Origin: Marinobacterium iners
GTDB lineage: Bacteria; Pseudomonadota; Gammaproteobacteria; Pseudomonadales; Balneatricaceae
Assembly (NCBI RefSeq): GCF_017310015.1
Contig: NZ_CP022297.1
Coordinates: 3,906,001 to 3,970,000, forward strand
Reading direction: 5' to 3'
DNA: 64,000 nucleotides
Shown here in pieces: positions 44,559 through 53,122 of the stretch. The notes beneath the pieces are model-generated. The model worked only from the letters and a program-made list of their open reading frames with translations. It did not search any database and was not told the DNA's origin. Each line of letters begins with the position of its first letter. The stretch's first letter is position 1. The translations under genes and the position numbers were made by a program.

Positions 44559-45395
44559 ATGCAGGAACAACGAGTGCTGATCGCGGGCTGTGGCGATGTC
44601 GGAACCCAGCTGGGGGTAAGGCTGAGTACGCAGGGAGCACAGGTGTTCGGGCTTCGCCGTACTATAAACCAGCTTCCCGCCGGCATCCATGGCATTGCCG
44701 CCGATATGACCGATCCGGATACGCTGGGGACTTTGCCGGCCTGCGACTGGCTGTTTTACACTGCTGCCGCCAAGAGTCGAGACCCCGACATATATCGCCG
44801 TACCTATGTCGATGGATTGAAACATGTGCTGGACGCCTTGCCGACGCCCCCACGCCACCTGTTCCTGACCAGCAGCAGCGGTGTGTATGCCCAGACCGAG
44901 CATGAGTGGGTGGACGAGCAGTCCGTCACCGAGCCGGACAGCGAGAGCGGCCGCATTCTGCTGGCCAGCGAACAGCTGGCCCTGAGCAGCGGCATACCCG
45001 CCACGGTGGTACGGTTCAGCGGCATTTACGGCCCTGGACGAAATCATCTGCAGCGACTGGTCGAATCCGGCATTGCCGCCCCCCGTGAGCCACTGCATTA
45101 CAGTAACCGCATTCACAGCGCGGACTGTGCCGGTGTACTTGAGCACTTGCTGCAGCTGGCATTGCAGGGACAGACATTAAAACCGCTGTATCTGGCCAGT
45201 GATGACGCACCCACGCCGATACATGAGGTGATGGAGTGGCTTGCCGCTGAGCTGGAGGTCGAAGTTCGTGAGCGGCAGGCGGTGCGTCGAGGCGGCAGTA
45301 AGCGTTGCAGCAACCGCCGACTCAGAGCCAGCGGCTACCGCTTTCGCTATCCGGATTTTCGTAGTGGCTACGTGGAGCTGCTGCGAAAAGTGTGA
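44559..45395 (+). CDS. NAD-dependent epimerase/dehydratase-like protein (YeeZ type)
   Basis: A 278-residue Rossmann-fold protein of the extended SDR group. The nucleotide loop VLIAGCGDVGTQLG is at the start, FLTSSSGVYAQ in the middle, and RFSGIYGPGRN later. The usual YxxxK pair is not evident (ILLASEQ occupies the region), so the catalytic role is doubtful. ATG 44559 is preferred over 44544 by its closer GGGG site. It ends one base before the convergent ppk stop. Confidence 0.8.
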   Translation: MQEQRVLIAGCGDVGTQLGVRLSTQGAQVFGLRRTINQLPAGIHGIAADMTDPDTLGTLPACDWLFYTAAAKSRDPDIYRRTYVDGLKHVLDALPTPPRHLFLTSSSGVYAQTEHEWVDEQSVTEPDSESGRILLASEQLALSSGIPATVVRFSGIYGPGRNHLQRLVESGIAAPREPLHYSNRIHSADCAGVLEHLLQLALQGQTLKPLYLASDDAPTPIHEVMEWLAAELEVEVRERQAVRRGGSKRCSNRRLRASGYRFRYPDFRSGYVELLRKV

Positions 45396-47570
45396 TCAGA
45401 CCGCCAGCTCGTCCAGCAGCTTCTGCTGCGCACTGAAGCGCTCTTCCCCCTCTTTCGGCTGCACCAGGGTGTAACTGCCATCCGAGTGCAGCTCCCAGGC
45501 CTGGGCGTTGTCCTGCAGGTAGTAGTCCAGCTCCTTGCGAATGCGCTCAGCGTTCTTGCCGAACAGCTCGAAGCCGGTTTCCACTCGGTTGAGCATGTTG
45601 CGCTCCATCCAGTCGGCGCTTGAACCGATCACCACCGGCTTGCCGCCATCATTGGCAAACCAGTAGATGCGGGTGTGCTCCAGAAAGCGACCGATGATGG
45701 AACGTACCCGGATGTTCTCGGAGATCCCTTCCAGCCCCGGGCGCAGGCGGCACATGCCACGGATGATCAGATCGATCTGCACACCGGCCTGTGACGCCTC
45801 GTACAGCGCACGGATCAGTTTGGGCTCCGTCAGGCCGTTCACCTTGATGATGATGTGCCCCTGCTTGCCCGCCTTGACGTTGCGAATCTCGTTCTGAATC
45901 AGTTCCAGCATCTTGGCGTGCAGCGTGAACGGCGCGTTGTACAGCTTCTGCAGCTTCTGGATCTTGCCCATGCCGGTGAGCTGCTGGAAAATCTTGTGAA
46001 CGTCCTCGCCCACTTCGTTGTCGGCGGTCATGTAGCTGTAGTCGGTGTAGAGCCGCGCGGTTCCAGAGTGGTAGTTGCCTGTGCCGAGGTGGCAGTAGCG
46101 CACCAGTTCGCTGCCTTCGCGGCGCACGATCAGCATCATCTTGGCGTGAGTCTTGTAGCCCACCACACCGTACACCACCAGACAGCCCGCTTCCTGCAGA
46201 CGGCTGGCCAGCTGCAGGTTGCTCTCCTCATCGAACCGCGCCCGCAGTTCGATCACCACCGTCACTTCCTTGCCATTGCGTGCCGCTTCCACCAGCGCGT
46301 TGACGATGTCGGACTTGACCCCGGTACGGTACAGGGTCTGCTTGATCGCAATCACGTCGTTGTCTTTCGCCGCCTGACGCAGCAGGTCCACCACCGGAGT
46401 AAAGGACTGGAACGGATGCAGCAGCAGCTGGTCGTTCTTGCGCAGTGCGCTGAAGATGTCTTCGTTGTTCTTCAGCTTGTTGGGCAGGTTTGGAGTGAAG
46501 CTTTTCCAGCGCAGCTCTGGGCGCTCCACCAGATCCCGTACCGCCATCAAGCGTGTCAGGTTGACCGGCCCGTTAACTCGATAGACGTGGCTGTCCGGAA
46601 GATTGAACTCTGCCTGCAGAAAGCTGATCAGGCTCTCGGGCGTACGGCTGTCCACTTCCAGCCGCACCGCATCACCGAACTTGCGCGAGTGCAATTCGCC
46701 GCGCAACGCACGGGCCAGGTCTTCGATCTCCTCGAAGTCGAAGCTGAGGTCGGCGTTACGGGTGATACGGAACTGGTAGCAGCCATCCACCTTCATCCCC
46801 GGGAACAGCTCTTCGGCAAACTCATGGATAATCGATGACAGGAAGATCAGATTGTCACCGCCATCACAGAGCTCGTCCGGCAGACGGATCAGGCGCGGCA
46901 ACGAGCGCGGAGCAGGAATGATCGCCATGCCGGTCTCACGGCCGAACGCGTCCTTGCCATCCAGCTCAACGATGAAGTTTAGGCTCTTGTTTACCAAGCG
47001 CGGGAAGGGGTGGGAGGGGTCCAGCCCAATCGGGCTGATCACCGGCACGATTTTCTCTTCAAAGTAGTCCCGCACCCAGGACAACTGTTCCGCCGTCCAG
47101 TCACTACGGCGGCGGAAGTGGATATTTTCTGCTTCCAGAGCCGGAAACATTATGTCGTTCAGAATCTTGTATTGCCGCTCAATATTGATGGCACAGATCT
47201 CGGCAATCTTGTCGAGCACCCTCTGCGGGTGCATTGCATCCGGCCCCACCGCCTCACGGCCATACTTGAGCTGTCGCAACTGCTCCGCCACCCGAATTTC
47301 GAAAAACTCATCCAGGTTGCTTGAAAAGATCAGCAGAAACATCAGCCGTTCCAACAAGGGGTAGCTTTCATCCAGCGCCTGTTCCAGCACTCGCACGTTG
47401 AACTGCAGATGGCTCAGTTCCCGGTTGATGTACAGCTCGGGCGCTTTCAGATCCACCGGCAGTTTTTCGATCGGATCAATGGTCGGCAGTATCTCCCGGC
47501 TCTCCAGCAGGGCTGCGGTGGCTTCGCTCTGCTCCAGCGTCACAGTCACATCCTGACTGATATCATTCAT
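45396..47570 (-). CDS. ppk1: Polyphosphate kinase Ppk1
   Basis: A 724-residue enzyme polymerising the gamma phosphate of ATP into polyphosphate. It shows the N-terminal ELSHLQFNVRVLEQA, FSSNLDEFFEIRV, KQTLYRTG and the autophosphorylated histidine region RYCHLGTGNYHSGTARLYTD. The start at 47570 has GGGAGAA upstream; longer in-frame starts lack a good site. The pairing with hemB is shared with pseudomonads. With pst, phoU and phoBR in the same window it adds phosphate storage to uptake. Confidence 0.96.
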   Translation of the reverse strand: MNDISQDVTVTLEQSEATAALLESREILPTIDPIEKLPVDLKAPELYINRELSHLQFNVRVLEQALDESYPLLERLMFLLIFSSNLDEFFEIRVAEQLRQLKYGREAVGPDAMHPQRVLDKIAEICAINIERQYKILNDIMFPALEAENIHFRRRSDWTAEQLSWVRDYFEEKIVPVISPIGLDPSHPFPRLVNKSLNFIVELDGKDAFGRETGMAIIPAPRSLPRLIRLPDELCDGGDNLIFLSSIIHEFAEELFPGMKVDGCYQFRITRNADLSFDFEEIEDLARALRGELHSRKFGDAVRLEVDSRTPESLISFLQAEFNLPDSHVYRVNGPVNLTRLMAVRDLVERPELRWKSFTPNLPNKLKNNEDIFSALRKNDQLLLHPFQSFTPVVDLLRQAAKDNDVIAIKQTLYRTGVKSDIVNALVEAARNGKEVTVVIELRARFDEESNLQLASRLQEAGCLVVYGVVGYKTHAKMMLIVRREGSELVRYCHLGTGNYHSGTARLYTDYSYMTADNEVGEDVHKIFQQLTGMGKIQKLQKLYNAPFTLHAKMLELIQNEIRNVKAGKQGHIIIKVNGLTEPKLIRALYEASQAGVQIDLIIRGMCRLRPGLEGISENIRVRSIIGRFLEHTRIYWFANDGGKPVVIGSSADWMERNMLNRVETGFELFGKNAERIRKELDYYLQDNAQAWELHSDGSYTLVQPKEGEERFSAQQKLLDELAV

Positions 47571-47620
47571 TGCACTTTCTCCCGGGTTGATACTGTCGTC
47601 CATTCGTTCCACTCGTTGGT

Positions 47621-48631
47621 TTAGCGCTGCAGCAACTCGGCAGCCCTGACCGCAAAATAGGTCAGAATACCATCGGCACCTGCGCGTTTGATGCATGTCA
47701 GGCTCTCCAGAATCACCGACTCCTCGTCGAGCCAGCCATTTTGGAACGCCGCCATGTGCATGGCATACTCGCCACTGACCTGATAGACAAAGGTCGGCAC
47801 TTTCAGTTCGGTTTTCACACGGTGCACGATATCCAGGTAGGGCATCCCCGGCTTAACCATCACCATATCGGCCCCTTCGGCCAGATCCATCGCAACCTCG
47901 TGCAGTGCCTCATCGCTGTTGGCTGGATCCATCTGGTAACTGAATTTGTTTCCCTTGCCCAGATTGCCTGCCGAGCCCACCGCATCGCGGAAGGGGCCAT
48001 AGTAGGCACTCGCATACTTGGCAGAATAGGCCATAATGCGAGTATTAACGAAGCCGTTACTTTCCAGCTCATCACGGATTACGCCGATACGGCCATCCAT
48101 CATGTCACTGGGGGCCACCACATCGGCACCTGCTTCGGCGTGGGACCGAGCCTGCTGCACCAGTGTGTCCACGGTACGGTCGTTGAGTACATAGCCAGCC
48201 TCGTCGATGATGCCGTCCTGGCCGTGGGTGGTATATGGATCCAACGCCACATCGGTCATAACACCCAATTCCGGTACAGCGGCTTTCAGGGCACGCACCG
48301 CACGCTGTACCAGCCCATCTGGGTTGTAGGCTTCCTCGGCAAACTCGCTCTTGGCTTCGGCCGGCGTAACCGGAAACAGCGCAAGCATTGGAATACCCAG
48401 CTGATGCCAGTATTTTGCCTTTTCCACCAGCAGATCGATGCTGTAGCGCTCCACACCCGGCATCGACGACACCGCTTCCACCTGGTTCTCGCCTTCCAGC
48501 ACGAAGACTGGATAGATCAGATCATCGGTGGTGAGGACATTTTCACGCATCAGACGACGCGAAAATTCGTCGGCGCGCATTCGGCGCATGCGGGTTTCAG
48601 GGTAGAAACGCTGACTGTTGGTAAAAGCCAC
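47621..48631 (-). CDS. hemB: Delta-aminolevulinic acid dehydratase HemB
   Basis: A 336-residue enzyme that condenses two 5-aminolevulinate molecules to porphobilinogen in heme synthesis. The two active-site lysines are in YSAKYASAYYGPFRDA and MVKPGMPYLDIV. In the metal region the sequence is DVALDPYTTHGQDG, without the Cys triad of zinc enzymes, so it belongs to the magnesium-type group. ppk1 lies 50 bases downstream. Confidence 0.96.
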   Translation of the reverse strand: MAFTNSQRFYPETRMRRMRADEFSRRLMRENVLTTDDLIYPVFVLEGENQVEAVSSMPGVERYSIDLLVEKAKYWHQLGIPMLALFPVTPAEAKSEFAEEAYNPDGLVQRAVRALKAAVPELGVMTDVALDPYTTHGQDGIIDEAGYVLNDRTVDTLVQQARSHAEAGADVVAPSDMMDGRIGVIRDELESNGFVNTRIMAYSAKYASAYYGPFRDAVGSAGNLGKGNKFSYQMDPANSDEALHEVAMDLAEGADMVMVKPGMPYLDIVHRVKTELKVPTFVYQVSGEYAMHMAAFQNGWLDEESVILESLTCIKRAGADGILTYFAVRAAELLQR

Positions 48632-48677
48632 GGCTCGATTCCTTTTTCAGGTGCATTGGACGACAAAAAGATGACAT

Positions 48678-48715
48678 ACAGGTGACAACGGCCCGTTTCA
48701 CGGCACATCACCTGT
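48678..48715. repeat. Inverted repeat in the hemB-elbB divergent region
   Basis: ACAGGTGA (48678-48685) and TCACCTGT (48708-48715) are perfect inverse copies separated by 22 bases. The region of 198 bases between hemB and elbB should hold both promoters. The repeat could be two half-sites for a regulator; I do not recognise which. Confidence 0.35.
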
Positions 48716-48829
48716 TTGGTATTGGTCTCATCTTAACGTAATCTGTGACCAGTGCGACACGACCCCTGTGGGGCGAGTACGGAAAACACTCAATTGCATC
48801 GATGGTTACAGCCAAAAGGAGTTCAGCCC

Positions 48830-49483
48830 ATGAAAAAGATCGCGGTGATCCTGTCCGGAAGTGGTGTATTTGATGGCTCCGAAATCTACGAATCGGTCCT
48901 TACCTTCCTGCGCCTTGAGCATAACGGCGTGGCGTATCAGTGTTTTGCCCCCAATGTGGAGCAGATGCACGTGATCAACCACCTGACCGGTGAAGTGGCC
49001 GAAGGTGAAAGCCGCAACGTACTGGTTGAAGCGGCGCGTCTGGCGCGCAGTGAAATCAAGGATCTGGCCGAGGCCAATCCGAACGAGTTTGATGCGCTGA
49101 TCATCCCCGGTGGCTTTGGGGCCGCCAAGAACCTGAGTGATTTTGCCGTCAAGGGCGCCGACTGCACGGTCAACCCACAGCTGGTCACATTTGCCCGTGC
49201 CATCCATGACGCCGGCAAGCCCGTAGGCTTGATCTGCATTGCGCCAGCCATGACGCCGAAGCTGCTCGGTACCGGTATCCGCTGCACTATTGGCAGTGAC
49301 GAGGGCGCTGCCGGGGCGATCAACAGCATGGGTGGCATCCATGAAAACTGCCCGGTGGATCAAATCGTGGTCGATACCGACAACCGGGTCGTGACTACCC
49401 CAGCCTATATGCTGGCAGGCTCAATCAACGAAGCCGCTTCTGGAATCAATCGCCTTGTGGATGAAGTGATCAAAATGGTTTGA
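48830..49483 (+). CDS. elbB: Glyoxalase ElbB (DJ-1/PfpI superfamily)
   Basis: A 217-residue cytoplasmic protein of the class I amidotransferase-like fold. It has KKIAVILSGSGVFDGSEIYES at the start, IIPGGFGAAKNLSDFA, the nucleophile elbow GLICIAPAM with its Cys, and a C-terminal GINRLVDEVIKM helix. E. coli ElbB has weak glyoxalase activity and was linked to isoprenoid synthesis. ATG 48830 with AAAAGGAG upstream is clear. Confidence 0.93.
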   Translation: MKKIAVILSGSGVFDGSEIYESVLTFLRLEHNGVAYQCFAPNVEQMHVINHLTGEVAEGESRNVLVEAARLARSEIKDLAEANPNEFDALIIPGGFGAAKNLSDFAVKGADCTVNPQLVTFARAIHDAGKPVGLICIAPAMTPKLLGTGIRCTIGSDEGAAGAINSMGGIHENCPVDQIVVDTDNRVVTTPAYMLAGSINEAASGINRLVDEVIKMV

Positions 49484-49542
49484 CCCGCAAAATTAGGAAA
49501 AATTCTTATATCCATAATTTTTGGACCCGGCATAATGGGTCT

Positions 49543-49699
49543 TGTGGATCTCCTGTTCAGGGAACGAATACAAGGACGGCCACGCAGCAGTTCAGGACGC
49601 ACGGAGTGCACAGGCGAGAAGCCGCTTTTTACAACTGCAGGGATACGGATGCCAGAGAGAGGAGCCTGATGATGGATCATCGGCTCCTTTCGCTTTTTA
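49543..49699 (+). ncRNA. Candidate Rsm/Csr-type regulatory RNA (CsrA/RsmA sponge)
   Basis: The 248-base gap between elbB and bdhA has no convincing gene. About 130 bases of it (49546-49676) hold nine GGA triplets, several in the CsrA/RsmA-preferred context ANGGA: AAGGA (49572), ACGGA (49601), AGGGA (49639), ACGGA (49645) and ATGGA (49672). Some lie in hairpin loops, e.g. GCAC-GGA-GTGC (49599-49609) and the loop of the terminator hairpin. A strong intrinsic terminator closes the unit. CATAAT at 49531-49536 is a possible -10, so the 5' end is an estimate. RNAs of this kind (CsrB, RsmY, RsmZ) titrate CsrA/RsmA. No clear GacA box (TGTAAG-N6-CTTACA) was found. Confidence 0.6.
49660..49698 (+). terminator. 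Intrinsic terminator of the candidate regulatory RNA
   Basis: AGGAGCC-T-GATG (49660-49671) pairs with CATC-GGCTCCT (49678-49688), 11 base pairs with one bulge and loop ATGGAT. TTCGCTTTTT follows, with five T at 49694-49698. It does not follow elbB directly (177 bases away), so it ends a separate or long transcript. Confidence 0.8.
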
Positions 49700-49731
49700 T
49701 GGGATTTGCAAAAGCCTCTATGGACAGCTGT

Positions 49732-50478
49732 TCAGCGTGCCGTCCACCCCCCATCAAGCGTGATGGTCTGACCGGTCATGTTGCGCGCCGCCGGGCTGAT
49801 CAGAAACTGACACACGCCCGCCAACTCCTCTATACTGATGAACGCGCCCTTGGGCATCGGCTTGAGCATAATCTCGTCGATCACATCCTGCTCCGAAATT
49901 CCGTTGGCCCTGGCTTGTGCCGCGATCTGCTGCTCAACCAACGGTGTCAGCACATAGGATGGGCAGACCGTATTGATGGTAATGTCGGTATCGGCCGTTT
50001 CCAGCGCTACAACCTTTGAAAAGCCCAGCAGGCCATGCTTGGCCGCCACATAGGCGCTTTTATACGGTGATGCGACCAGTGCGTGTATGGAACCGACATT
50101 GATGATGCGCCCAAATCCCTGCTGGCGCATGCCGGACAGCAGCGCACGAGTCAACATGGCGGCCCCGGTGAGCATCACCTGTATCAGCTGATCGAACTTT
50201 TCCGGCGGAAAGTCTTCCAGCGGAGCTACATGCTGCAGCCCTGCATTGTTGATCAACACATCAACAGGCTCGCCATTCAGAGCCTCAATACTGCCGTGAT
50301 CCGACACATCCAGTGCCAGCGCCCGGGCTTCTCCGCCTGACGCCTGAATTTCTCTGGCCACGTCGTCTGCAGCCTGTTGCCTGAGATTCGTCACCAGAAT
50401 GGTATGGCCCTCGGTCGCCAGCGCCAGCGCAAGCCCCTTGCCTATGCCACTGCCGGCACCGGTAATCAATACGCGCAT
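49732..50478 (-). CDS. bdhA: D-3-hydroxybutyrate dehydrogenase
   Basis: A 248-residue short-chain dehydrogenase oxidising 3-hydroxybutyrate to acetoacetate, used in turnover of polyhydroxybutyrate. It has the nucleotide loop VLITGAGSGIGKGLA, NNAGLQHVAPLEDFP, the catalytic Ser and YxxxK in VGSIHALVASPYKSAYVAAKHG, and TVCPSYVLTPLVEQQI, all typical of BdhA rather than of general ketoreductases. It converges with the candidate regulatory RNA, 33 bases from its terminator. Confidence 0.92.
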   Translation of the reverse strand: MRVLITGAGSGIGKGLALALATEGHTILVTNLRQQAADDVAREIQASGGEARALALDVSDHGSIEALNGEPVDVLINNAGLQHVAPLEDFPPEKFDQLIQVMLTGAAMLTRALLSGMRQQGFGRIINVGSIHALVASPYKSAYVAAKHGLLGFSKVVALETADTDITINTVCPSYVLTPLVEQQIAAQARANGISEQDVIDEIMLKPMPKGAFISIEELAGVCQFLISPAARNMTGQTITLDGGWTAR

Positions 50479-50532
50479 CTGCTCTCTCCTTCATAACGTC
50501 ACTAAACGGGCATTTCAGACGAGTGCAGATAA

Positions 50533-51603
50533 CTATAGCAGGGGTTGGCGCAACCTAGCATGAGAGGGTGAAAACTGACGGACATATTCCTGCTGCCAAA
50601 GCTCGCACCCCAGTGCATCCAGCGACTGTTGACGACCCGAGGCAATCCACTGCGCCAGTGCAGTTGCCACATCCGGCCAGGGCGACGGACTTGGAGACGA
50701 CTGTGCCAACCATGCCTCTACCGACTCCAGCGCCAGCTCCGACATGGTATTGGCCAGCCCCATCTGTTTCAATACAGCGGCGTTGGAGCGCTGTTCCACC
50801 TGACTGTGCAGCGGTTTGACCAGCAGTTTTTTTCCCGCCTGAATCGCCTCGCTGCACAAACCAAAACCGGCATTGCTGATCACGCCGGCACAGCTGCACA
50901 AGTCACGCTGAAAACCGTCACGCGAGAAGGGTTGCAGTTCCAAAGGCCCGCGTTGCTCAGGTGTTGCAATATTGCAATAAACGCGAAAGCGATACTTCGG
51001 AAAGGCACTCAGCCAGTAGATAACCTCATCCATGGACTCAAACGGCAGATACACCAGAATTTTGTCCGGTTCCTCAGTCAACGGATAGGGCGGAGGGGCT
51101 ACCAAGGGTGGCAAAATGGGAGCATCGAAGTGGTACCAGTGCACACCCACCGCATCATCTACAGGTGCGAACAGTTTGAGTGACGGTTTCAACCAGGGTT
51201 TGAATCCGGTCCCAGGAATGGGGTGATGGAAAGCATACTGGTGAGCAATACCGAGTGAGGGTACGCCCTGATGCCATGCTGCCCAGGCCGTGACAGGTTC
51301 AAAGTCACTCAGCACCAGATCGTAGCGGCTCAGATCCAGCTGGCGGTAATCGCGCCAGAACTGCACTGGCCGACTTTGCCTAAAAGTTTTCAGCCAGCCC
51401 ACCCGCCCTGCAGAGGTGACAAAGGTAAAACCACGCCGGGTTTCAAACCGACCAAAGCACTCCATATTGAACAGTTGTTCAGGCGCCCGTCCACTCAGCA
51501 GCACATCAACCTCAACGCCTGCCGCCTGCAGCGCAGGCAGCAGCACCCGAGCCCGGGTGATATGTCCATTCCCGGTTGCCTGCACGCCATACAGAATACG
51601 CAT
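50533..51603 (-). CDS. MJ1255/VC2487-type glycosyltransferase
   Basis: A 356-residue protein starting MRILYGVQATGNGHITRARVLLPAL, a pattern shared with the MJ1255/VC2487 group of GT-B glycosyltransferases related to MurG/UDP-glucuronosyl families. The C-terminal half has ISNAGFGLCSEAIQAGKKLLVKPL, resembling a nucleotide-sugar binding region. The acceptor is unknown. It starts inside the stop codon of the PAP2 gene (1-base overlap), so the two are translationally coupled and likely act on one lipid-linked substrate. Confidence 0.82.
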   Translation of the reverse strand: MRILYGVQATGNGHITRARVLLPALQAAGVEVDVLLSGRAPEQLFNMECFGRFETRRGFTFVTSAGRVGWLKTFRQSRPVQFWRDYRQLDLSRYDLVLSDFEPVTAWAAWHQGVPSLGIAHQYAFHHPIPGTGFKPWLKPSLKLFAPVDDAVGVHWYHFDAPILPPLVAPPPYPLTEEPDKILVYLPFESMDEVIYWLSAFPKYRFRVYCNIATPEQRGPLELQPFSRDGFQRDLCSCAGVISNAGFGLCSEAIQAGKKLLVKPLHSQVEQRSNAAVLKQMGLANTMSELALESVEAWLAQSSPSPSPWPDVATALAQWIASGRQQSLDALGCELWQQEYVRQFSPSHARLRQPLL

Positions 51604-52133
51604 CAGATCCACTCCCAGACGCCCAGCGCCAGCAGGGTCGAAATGATGCCAAGCAAAGCACCTGCGGCAATATCAGTCGGGTAGTGAACACCAAGCAGCA
51701 CTCGGGAGCTACCGATCAACAGTGCCAGAATAAAACCAGGCAGCATTAGTGAAGGATAAAATTGCGCCAGCAGCATGGCAAATACGAAGGCGGCTGCGGT
51801 ATGTCCGGACGGGAAGCTGAATTTGTCCGATGGCTCGATGGCCGCTCGAAACCCCTGCAGACGATGGCAGGGCCGGTCACGCCGGATGGTGTTTTTCAGC
51901 AGCAGGTAGAGCGGCAACTCAATGCCGTAGGCCAAAAGCCCGACCAGCAGAAAGGCCTGGCCATCTTCAGGCTCCCACACAGCCAGCGTCAGGCCCAGTA
52001 TGAGATAGAGGCCGCCATCCCCAAGCCGAGAGACCCATCGGCTGCCCGCCATCACCGGTGCATGCTGACCGTAGCCGTTGCACCAGAAGAAGGCGCGGGT
52101 ATCGAAGGCGTTAAGCTTCTGCAAACGGTTCAT
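51603..52133 (-). CDS. PAP2-superfamily membrane phosphatase
   Basis: A 176-residue membrane protein with about five helices and the three phosphatase motifs KNTIRRDRP, PSGH and SRVLLGVHYPTD. Such enzymes remove phosphate from lipid pyrophosphates or phosphatidic acid at the outer face of the inner membrane. ATG 52133 has GGGGTGG upstream. Coupling to the glycosyltransferase gene suggests a shared envelope-lipid pathway, which is inference. Confidence 0.88.
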   Translation of the reverse strand: MNRLQKLNAFDTRAFFWCNGYGQHAPVMAGSRWVSRLGDGGLYLILGLTLAVWEPEDGQAFLLVGLLAYGIELPLYLLLKNTIRRDRPCHRLQGFRAAIEPSDKFSFPSGHTAAAFVFAMLLAQFYPSLMLPGFILALLIGSSRVLLGVHYPTDIAAGALLGIISTLLALGVWEWI

Positions 52134-52226
52134 GGCGACCACCCCTTGTTGGCACTCAGGTGATCATTTTTCGTTCAGAGCGGTGAAAGTGCAGTTACAT
52201 CAAGGTGAAGCTTTAATGACAGCCAC

Positions 52227-53114
52227 TCAGTGCTGCAGCCAGTCAGTAATCAGTTGCGTCAGGCGATTCGGATTGTCCCAGGGCAACATATGCCCCTCCC
52301 CTTCCACATTGATCAGTTCAAATGGCTGTTTTAGCCATTCCTGTACCCGTTGGGAGTAACTCAGTGGCAATACCTCGTCTTCGCTGCCGTGGATGATCAG
52401 GCCGCGGAAGTTGAACGTCCTCGACAGGCTGCCGAAGCGGTGTGTGAACAGGCTGGACAGGGTGCGTAGCGGATAGTCGAAGACAATCAGGGGATCGCTG
52501 TTGATCTCTTCGCCGGCAGGGTGACCGGCCAGTAGACGATCGTAGTCGATGAAATTCTTCATCGGCAGCTGTAAGCCCGGCAGCAGCAACGCACTGCTCC
52601 AGATCCATGACCAGCCGACTTGATGCAGCATATCCGGTGCCATTTCGGGTACCAGCAGCGTACCGCAAACCAATCGTTCAATACGTGACTCCCGCTCGGC
52701 ACAGGCCAGCCCCAGCAATGCTCCGATGGAATAGCCGTATAAGTATACGGGGCCACTGAAAGTCTGCTGGTAATAGTCGAGGATCTCGCTCAGATCGGTA
52801 CAGACTTGGTCTACTGTGTACAGGCCACGCTCGCCACCGGAGTAGCCATGGCCACGCAGGTCCACACCGACCACATTGAGGCCCTGAGCGGAAAGATCGG
52901 ACAGCAGCTCGGCGTAGAGCTCGGAATACGTGCCGATGCCGGGAATGAACAGCAGCAGGGGTGCCGTCTCATCAGCACAGGAGTATAGCTCGGTATGCAG
53001 CGGTAACGTGCCGATACGAACACATCGACGCAGTTCCAGCCGAGACTCAATACCCAGCTTTCGGCGCAGCTCGGTACGCTGAAGATCAACGGGCGGGTTA
53101 TAGCAACTGTTCAT
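52227..53114 (-). CDS. Alpha/beta hydrolase (monoacylglycerol lipase-like)
   Basis: A 295-residue alpha/beta hydrolase. It shows LLFIPGIGTYSELYAELLSDL, VVGVDLRGHGYSGGERG, the nucleophile elbow YGYSIGALLGL (GYSIG), a late Asp in IIHGSEDEVLP, and a final His in VEGEGHMLPW, which together make a Ser-Asp-His triad. RGHGxSGGxRG resembles monoacylglycerol lipases. No signal peptide is seen from ATG 53114, chosen for the GAGGAG before it. It follows mutM by 8 bases. Confidence 0.82.
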   Translation of the reverse strand: MNSCYNPPVDLQRTELRRKLGIESRLELRRCVRIGTLPLHTELYSCADETAPLLLFIPGIGTYSELYAELLSDLSAQGLNVVGVDLRGHGYSGGERGLYTVDQVCTDLSEILDYYQQTFSGPVYLYGYSIGALLGLACAERESRIERLVCGTLLVPEMAPDMLHQVGWSWIWSSALLLPGLQLPMKNFIDYDRLLAGHPAGEEINSDPLIVFDYPLRTLSSLFTHRFGSLSRTFNFRGLIIHGSEDEVLPLSYSQRVQEWLKQPFELINVEGEGHMLPWDNPNRLTQLITDWLQH

Positions 53115-53122
53115 GTAACTCC

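Noticed and set aside
49490..49510. Possible GacA box upstream of the candidate regulatory RNA
   Set aside because: CTTATA resembles the right half of TGTAAG-N6-CTTACA, but the left half does not match, so I do not claim it.
49480..50019. Plus-strand open frame covering the elbB-bdhA gap
   Set aside because: Its second half is antisense to bdhA and the first half covers the GGA-rich RNA with a terminator inside it. The product looks random.
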